The translations under genes were made by a program, and so were the position numbers. DNA of 12,624 nucleotides from JBBTCX01 sp038043045. Its GTDB lineage: Bacteria; Planctomycetota; Phycisphaerae; UBA1845. The notes beneath the pieces are model-generated. The model was not told the DNA's origin. It saw only the letters and a list, made by a program, of their open reading frames with translations, and ran no database searches. The stretch covers positions 1 through 12,624 of the forward strand of contig JBBTCX010000070.1 in assembly GCA_038043045.1 (NCBI GenBank), in the 5' to 3' direction. Below are positions 8,720 to 12,624 of the stretch, piece by piece (position 1 is the stretch's first letter; every line of letters begins with the position of its first letter).

Positions 8720-8747
8720 ATCGTAGCTCCCAATTCCGCTGACGCAA
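8720..8747 (-). promoter_or_regulatory. Weak candidate promoter for the RHS gene
   Basis: On the minus strand TTGCGT (8747-8742) and TACGAT (8725-8720) are separated by 16 bases and would start a transcript about 60 bases before the RHS start codon. Matches to the sigma-70 consensus are partial (TTG of the -35; T, A, A and T of the -10), so this is a position-based suggestion only. Confidence 0.25.
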
Positions 8748-9065
8748 TGGGTACGGTGGTTCCTTGAGGGATCGGTCATGCGAGAAGATAGGCTGTATCG
8801 TTACGCGAAAAAACGATTCATTGTGACATGTCTTGGCGTTTTCCGACCGCTCCACCCAACAGAAGCGGAATGATCGCAAGTTTTGCAATTGCAAACCCCC
8901 TTGCACCAATGGTCGCCTCCTTTAACGACCCATAAACCGCCCATCAGATAGAGGGCGCTGGACCGTTTGCCTATATTCTCCTGCTTCAATTCCGTTTTGC
9001 AGTCGGCGGAGTGGTCGCTGCGTACTCCACCATTCCGCGTAACGGTCCAACAAGTGAGGATGCGT

Positions 9066-9299
9066 ATGGGTAAAAGGAAGGCCCCATCGAACGCGCGGTC
9101 GAGAACGACTATGTCGCAGGTCAGCACGAGGCCGTCGAAACAAAACACTCATACCACGTCGGAAGCCTATTTGCGGCCTGATGTCGGCACCCAGGCCCAG
9201 CTTCGCAAGAAGCAGCCGCCCAAGACCAATGGCTACGATTCGTCGCTATCGCCGAACGTGAGTTGGGACGGCGGCCCGGCCCACGAGCTTGCCCATTAG
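9066..9299 (+). pseudogene. Truncated N-terminal remnant of an adenine-specific (type III Mod-like) DNA methyltransferase
   Basis: A 77-codon frame starting ATG at 9066, with GTGAGG six bases upstream. The basic start MGKRKAPSNARSR is followed by LRPDVGTQAQLRKKQPPKT and YDSSLSPNVSWDG. From memory this matches the conserved N-terminal signature RPEVGTQAQFKKKKPP...YRYDSSLSPALEWDG of large site-specific methyltransferases of the type III Mod group, which are several hundred residues long. Here the frame stops at 9297 (ELAH then TAG), long before any AdoMet-binding FxGxG or DPPY motif. The same frame beyond the stop, and the other plus-strand frames, show no continuation. I read it as a decayed restriction-modification gene cut off next to the CRISPR module. 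A genuine small protein is possible but less likely. Confidence 0.6.
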
Positions 9300-9389
9300 C
9301 TCATGGCACGGCAGAATTGGTCGCGCACCGTTTCAGATTCTTGCGTGTGCAGCATAGCAAAGGTGAACGGGTCGATCGTCCGACGGAGC
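9300..9389. other. Junction between the methyltransferase remnant and the tracrRNA terminator
   Basis: Ninety bases with no gene or repeat I can support. The methyltransferase-like coding signal ends just before it, and the CRISPR-associated RNA gene ends just after it, so this is where the two modules are joined. Confidence 0.4.
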
Positions 9390-9414
9390 AAAAAAAACGC
9401 CCCACTGGGGGGCG
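9390..9414 (-). terminator. Intrinsic terminator of the tracrRNA
   Basis: The minus strand reads CGCCCC (9414-9409), loop CCAGT, GGGGCG (9403-9398), then eight T (9397-9390). A six-pair all-GC stem directly followed by an uninterrupted T-run is a textbook rho-independent terminator. It works only in the minus direction, showing that a transcript comes from the cas9 side. Confidence 0.9.
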
Positions 9415-9526
9415 AGATCAGGCAAACCCATTCGGGTTTACCTTGGGCGCTCACGAGGAGCGTTGCCTTACGCGGACATTCGTCCACTTACTGTGACTTG
9501 TGGAAAAACGTCGCTCAGATACACTT
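9390..9526 (-). ncRNA. Predicted tracrRNA, divergent from cas9
   Basis: Read on the minus strand, about 137 nt. The 5' part (about 9525-9490) is the putative anti-repeat, ending CCACAAGTCACAGTAAG. It is followed by hairpin 1, GTGGAC-GAAT-GTCCGC (9487-9472, six pairs including one wobble); hairpin 2, CGCTC-CTCGT-GAGCG (9462-9448); hairpin 3, GGTAAACCC-GAAT-GGGTTTGCC (9442-9421, nine pairs); and the terminator hairpin with eight U. An ACA-N-UAAG before the first stem, and the later string GCAACGCTC, recall the meningococcal type II-C tracrRNA as I remember it. Position next to cas9, promoter and terminator all agree. A tracrRNA pairs with CRISPR RNA repeats and is required for Cas9 loading and crRNA maturation. 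The anti-repeat cannot be verified without the array, which is not in the window. Confidence 0.8.
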
Positions 9527-9532
9527 ATCGAC

Positions 9533-9560
9533 AATTTAATTGACCTGTACTTTATGTCAA
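9533..9560 (-). promoter_or_regulatory. Promoter of the predicted tracrRNA
   Basis: The minus strand has a perfect -35 TTGACA (9560-9555), a 16-base spacer and TAAATT (9538-9533) as -10 (four of six consensus bases). Transcription would begin near 9526. The -35 box overlaps the cas9 ribosome binding site on the other strand (AAGGG, 9559-9563), so polymerase binding here and cas9 expression share the same bases. Confidence 0.7.
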
Positions 9561-9563
9561 GGG
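9559..9563 (+). promoter_or_regulatory. Ribosome binding site of cas9
   Basis: AAGGG ends eight bases before the ATG at 9572, which favours this start over the second ATG at 9578. It is embedded in the reverse of the tracrRNA -35 box. I see no convincing plus-strand promoter in the short space 9415-9555; TACACT (9520-9525) with TTGTGG (9499-9504) is a poor candidate with a 15-base spacer. Confidence 0.6.
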
Positions 9564-9571
9564 CCTGATTC

Positions 9572-12500
9572 ATGAAAATGAAAGGTGATTCGCAAGCCTA
9601 CGTGCTCGGTCTCGACATTGGGGTGGCGTCAATCGGATGGGTTCGCCTTGGCATGGATGGTTCGGGCGACCCGACTGCGCTACTGAACTCCGGCACGCAC
9701 ACCTTTGATGCGGGCGTCGAAGGCGACGTCGAAAGTGGGCGCGACGAGGCTCGTGGCAGCCCCCGCCGCGAGGCAAGAATGCCTCGACGGATGCACTGGC
9801 GGCGGCAGCGGCGACGTAAGAAACTGCTTCGACTTCTCCAACGCAATATTCTGCTGCCGCAAGGTGACATCAGCACCCCGAAAGCCATTCACGAGTATCT
9901 TCTTCGCATCGATGCAGACCTGCGTTCGCGCTCGAGTTTCATGAAAGACCGAGTTTCCTCGCACGTCTTGCCCTATCGACTACGGAGCGAGGCGCTAGAC
10001 CGAAAGCTGGAACTCTTTGATCTTGGCCGGGCGCTTTATCACCTTGCACAGCGACGCGGTTTTTTATCCAACCGGAAGTCGCTCAAGAAAGACGATGACG
10101 AAGGTGCCGTACAAAAGGGAATCACAGAGCTGCAATCGGCGATGAATGCGGCGGGCGCGCGCACGATGGGCCAATACTTCGGCGGACTCGATCCGGAGAC
10201 GGATCGAATCCGCCGTCGTTGGACCGCGAGGTCAATGTACATCGACGAATTCAACCAAATTTTGGACGCCCAATCACCACATCGCCCCGACATCCTCACG
10301 GATGGACTGCGAAAGGAACTTTTTCGCGCAATCTTCTTTCAACGCTCCCTCAAGTCCGCACGACATCTGATCGGCCGTTGCGAGCTCGTGCCCAACGCTC
10401 GACGTGCGGCGCTTGGGGATCGGAGTTTCCAAGAGTTTCGCATTCATCAGATTGTCAACAACCTTCAGATTATTCCGCCGGACGCGTCGCCCCGGTCTTT
10501 GGACGATCAGCAGCGCGCTAAGATCATCGTAGCACTGGCCAAAGAAGGTGACCTAACTTTCGCGAGGATCAAGAACAAGTCCATTCTTGGGTTGCCCAAA
10601 GATACGGAGTTGAAGGCATGGGGCCAAGACGACGAGAAGAAGCTGCCGGGGCATCGAACGGACCAAAAGATGCGAAAGGTTTTCGGTGATCGCTGGGACC
10701 AAATGGACGAAACCGAACGCGACGCCATCGTTCTGGAAGTCCTGAGTTTCCAGAACCCTGAAGCGCTCGCGCGACGCGCCATGAAGGCGTGGGGGCTCGA
10801 CGGGCCTATGGCGAAGGCGTTGGCCGACACGCGTCTGGAACAGGGTTACGCGGCCCACAGCCGGCGCGCGCTTCGAATGCTGGTCAATCGGATGGAAGAC
10901 GGAACCCCCTACGCGACGGCCCGCCGGGAACTGTTTCCGGAGAGTTTTGAAGCCAGCGATCCTGCGGGCCGCCTTCCACCCGTTCTAAAGGCTGTTCCTT
11001 CGCTACGAAATCCGGCCGTGGCTCGTGCGCTGACGGAGTTGCGAAAACTGGTTAATGAGATTGTCCGCGTCCACGGCAAGCCTGAACAGATCCGCGTCGA
11101 ACTGGCCCGAGACCTCAAGCGGGCACGAAAAGTGCGCGAACGAATCAGCAAAGAGTTCGACACCCAGACTAGGCTGCGCGATCAGGCGAAGGCCCGCATT
11201 CTCCACGAGTCGGGGATCTCTGAACCGCGCCGCTCGGACATTGAGAAGGCCCTTCTGTGGGACGAATGCGGCGGCAAGTGTCCTTATACGGGCAAGAGCA
11301 TCGCATTCGGCTCGCTCTTTGGTCAGCATCCGCAGTTTGACGTGGAGCACATCCTTCCCTTCAGCCGCTCATTGGACAACAGCTTTGCCAACAAGACGCT
11401 TTGCTTCCTAAAAGAGAACCGCGACCATAAGCGCAATCGCACGCCTTTTGAGGCCTACGGGCAGGACGAGGCGCGATACGCAGAAATCTTGGCCCGAGTT
11501 CGTGGATTTCAGGGCAAATCCGCAGCCGCCAAGCTACGCCGATTCGAAATGAGAGAAATCCCCGAGGATTTCGTCAACCGCCAGCTCTCCGATACTCGCT
11601 ACGCTTCGCGTCTGGCGGGCGATTACCTCGCCTTGCTCTATGGCGGTCGGACCGACGAGTCAGGCAAGCAACGCATTCAGATCAGTACCGGCGGTATCAC
11701 CCATCATCTGCGCAACGAATGGCAATTGAACAGCATACTCGGAGATGGCGGCGAAAAGAACCGAGACGATCATCGCCACCACGCAGTCGATGCGCTGGCG
11801 ATCGCTCTTGCTTCTCCCAGCCTCGTTCAAAAACTCCAGCGAGCCGCCGAGCACGCATCCGAGACCGGTCGGCATTTATTTGCACCTGTGCCGGAACCTT
11901 GGCCCGGTTTCCTCGAACAGGCTCGCGAAAAGGTGTTGGCGATCAACGTCTCCACTCGACTGACCAAACGAATTGCGGGGGATCTCCACGAAGATACGAA
12001 CTACAGCAAGGAGCATCAATTCAAGAGCGCGGATGGAAAGGTAAAATCCGTTCGCCATGTTCGCAAGCCCATTGATGCCATGAATGAGGCACAGGCTGTG
12101 GAAATCGTGGACCAGGTTGTTCGCGAAAAAGTCCGCACATGGTTGCAGATCCAGGGGAAGAAGGGAAAGAACGAGCCTGTTTCTTTCCCCACGATCAGGG
12201 CCCATGATGGCCGCGAGATTCCCATTAAGACAGCGCGCATCCGCAAAGTCGTCACTGCCGTGCCGGTCGGTGACGGCCCGCGGACGCGGTACGTCAAGCC
12301 CGGCGCCAATCACCACACCGTCATCGTCAAAGTGTTGGGCAAAGAAGGAAGCGTAAAGAAATGGCAAGATTATCCCGTTACGCGACTTGAGGCTCACCAA
12401 CGAAAGATTGAGCGGCGCCCAATCATTCAAAGAGAATGGGGCGATGACAGAGGCTTTGTCATGTCAATTTCGAGGGGCGAACACTTTATCATCGATGACG

Positions 12501-12601
12501 AACACGGTATCCCGCGCTTATGGCGATGCACCACTGTTTCCGATGGCGACAATTGGTTTCGCCTGCATTGCGCCGCTAGAGCACTTCTCTTTTTTCTGTA
12601 G
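9572..12601 (+). CDS. cas9: CRISPR-associated endonuclease Cas9, compact type II-C-like
   Basis: 1009 residues; an RNA-guided DNA endonuclease that cuts both strands of a target next to a PAM. RuvC-I: LGLDIGVASIGWV with Asp15. Arginine-rich bridge helix about 65-90 (RREARMPRRMHWRRQRRRKK). REC lobe about 95-470, starting with the family motif LYHLAQRRGFLSNRK (about 155-170). RuvC-II: IRVELARDL with Glu510. HNH: about 563-650, with C566/C570 (CGGKC), FDVEHILPFS carrying Asp590 and His593, and ENRDHK carrying Asn616. RuvC-III: HRHHAVDALAIAL with His737 and Asp740. PAM-interacting region about 770-1009. All catalytic residues match active Cas9 (SpCas9 D10, E762, H840, N863, H983, D986 by motif). 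Size and REC motif favour II-C. The last residues, FRLHCAARALLFFL, look shorter than relatives as I remember them, which continue with a basic, VDPxGRI-like ending; truncation is possible. No cas1, cas2 or array is visible in the 23 bases after the stop. Confidence 0.97.
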   Translation: MKMKGDSQAYVLGLDIGVASIGWVRLGMDGSGDPTALLNSGTHTFDAGVEGDVESGRDEARGSPRREARMPRRMHWRRQRRRKKLLRLLQRNILLPQGDISTPKAIHEYLLRIDADLRSRSSFMKDRVSSHVLPYRLRSEALDRKLELFDLGRALYHLAQRRGFLSNRKSLKKDDDEGAVQKGITELQSAMNAAGARTMGQYFGGLDPETDRIRRRWTARSMYIDEFNQILDAQSPHRPDILTDGLRKELFRAIFFQRSLKSARHLIGRCELVPNARRAALGDRSFQEFRIHQIVNNLQIIPPDASPRSLDDQQRAKIIVALAKEGDLTFARIKNKSILGLPKDTELKAWGQDDEKKLPGHRTDQKMRKVFGDRWDQMDETERDAIVLEVLSFQNPEALARRAMKAWGLDGPMAKALADTRLEQGYAAHSRRALRMLVNRMEDGTPYATARRELFPESFEASDPAGRLPPVLKAVPSLRNPAVARALTELRKLVNEIVRVHGKPEQIRVELARDLKRARKVRERISKEFDTQTRLRDQAKARILHESGISEPRRSDIEKALLWDECGGKCPYTGKSIAFGSLFGQHPQFDVEHILPFSRSLDNSFANKTLCFLKENRDHKRNRTPFEAYGQDEARYAEILARVRGFQGKSAAAKLRRFEMREIPEDFVNRQLSDTRYASRLAGDYLALLYGGRTDESGKQRIQISTGGITHHLRNEWQLNSILGDGGEKNRDDHRHHAVDALAIALASPSLVQKLQRAAEHASETGRHLFAPVPEPWPGFLEQAREKVLAINVSTRLTKRIAGDLHEDTNYSKEHQFKSADGKVKSVRHVRKPIDAMNEAQAVEIVDQVVREKVRTWLQIQGKKGKNEPVSFPTIRAHDGREIPIKTARIRKVVTAVPVGDGPRTRYVKPGANHHTVIVKVLGKEGSVKKWQDYPVTRLEAHQRKIERRPIIQREWGDDRGFVMSISRGEHFIIDDEHGIPRLWRCTTVSDGDNWFRLHCAARALLFFL

Positions 12602-12624
12602 CGTGTTTGCCGATAATCGTTCTG

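Larger units (their letters stand above)
8653..9065. other. Upstream region between the RHS gene and the methyltransferase remnant
   Basis: About 410 bases with no convincing gene. It holds the RHS ribosome site and candidate promoter, a perfect 14-bp palindrome TTTGCAATTGCAAA (8882-8895), a short inverted repeat ATCGTT/AACGAT (8797-8802 and 8812-8817), and a 9-bp inverted repeat TGGACCGTT (8959-8967) with AACGGTCCA (9041-9049). Any of these could be operator or RNA structure elements, but none matches a site I can name. Open frames on either strand here lack recognisable protein sequence. Confidence 0.5.

Noticed and set aside
8817..8842. TTGTGACATGTCTTGG as a degenerate copy of the anti-repeat (CTGTGACTTGTGG at 9491).
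   Set aside because: Similarity is limited to about ten scattered bases, there is no second copy and no spacing pattern; chance is the simpler explanation.
8801..9148. Minus-strand open frame of 115 codons upstream of the RHS gene.
   Set aside because: It overlaps the methyltransferase-like remnant in antisense, has no recognisable protein motif and no ribosome site worth naming.
9296..9487. Minus-strand open frame of 63 codons beginning MDECPRK.
   Set aside because: It lies almost wholly inside the predicted tracrRNA and runs through its terminator hairpin and T-run; no ribosome site precedes it, and the hairpins explain the sequence better.
12602..12624. Start of cas1 or a CRISPR array after cas9.
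   Set aside because: Only 23 bases remain, with no start codon context or repeat; nothing can be claimed.

Overview
The window most likely comes from a bacterium of the Planctomycetes or a related lineage. The main clue is one giant exported RHS/YD-repeat protein that mixes features common in that group: dockerin-like NCNIDLDDLLYLLAAFGD-type motifs, thrombospondin type 3 calcium loops, a P/Homo B domain and cysteine-rich modules. This taxonomic call is inference from protein style; no rRNA or other marker is present.

Layout. Positions 145-8652 (minus strand) hold a single gene of about 2835 residues. In order it encodes an export signal, a calcium/cysteine-rich adhesive N-terminal part, an RHS shell of YD repeats interrupted near its start by a dockerin-like insert, the RHS core motif, a variable tip that looks like a permuted papain/NlpC-type domain, a Gly/Ser linker, and a Hint (intein/hedgehog-like) self-processing domain at the very C-terminus. 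Its start is fixed by a strong Shine-Dalgarno at 8658-8664. Positions 8653-9065 are its upstream region, and 9066-9299 (plus strand) is a short truncated remnant resembling the N-terminus of a type III-like adenine DNA methyltransferase.

Positions 9390-12601 are a type II (II-C-like) CRISPR effector module. A compact Cas9 of 1009 residues (plus strand, 9572-12601) carries all RuvC and HNH catalytic residues. In the gap before it, on the opposite strand, I read an RNA gene with every part expected of a tracrRNA: a TTGACA/TAAATT promoter, a putative anti-repeat, a GAAU-capped nexus-like hairpin, two further hairpins, and a GC hairpin followed by eight U residues. The tracrRNA -35 box overlaps the cas9 ribosome binding site, so the two genes are divergent and share control DNA. 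No CRISPR array, cas1 or cas2 lies in the window; the sequence stops 23 bases after the cas9 stop codon.

Taken together this looks like an accessory or defence region: a polymorphic-toxin-like RHS protein, a broken restriction-modification gene and a CRISPR-Cas9 effector side by side. The most useful unlisted element is the tracrRNA gene, which together with Cas9 defines a nearly complete small effector and predicts how the missing CRISPR repeat should begin (GCTGTGACTT or ACTGTGACTT).
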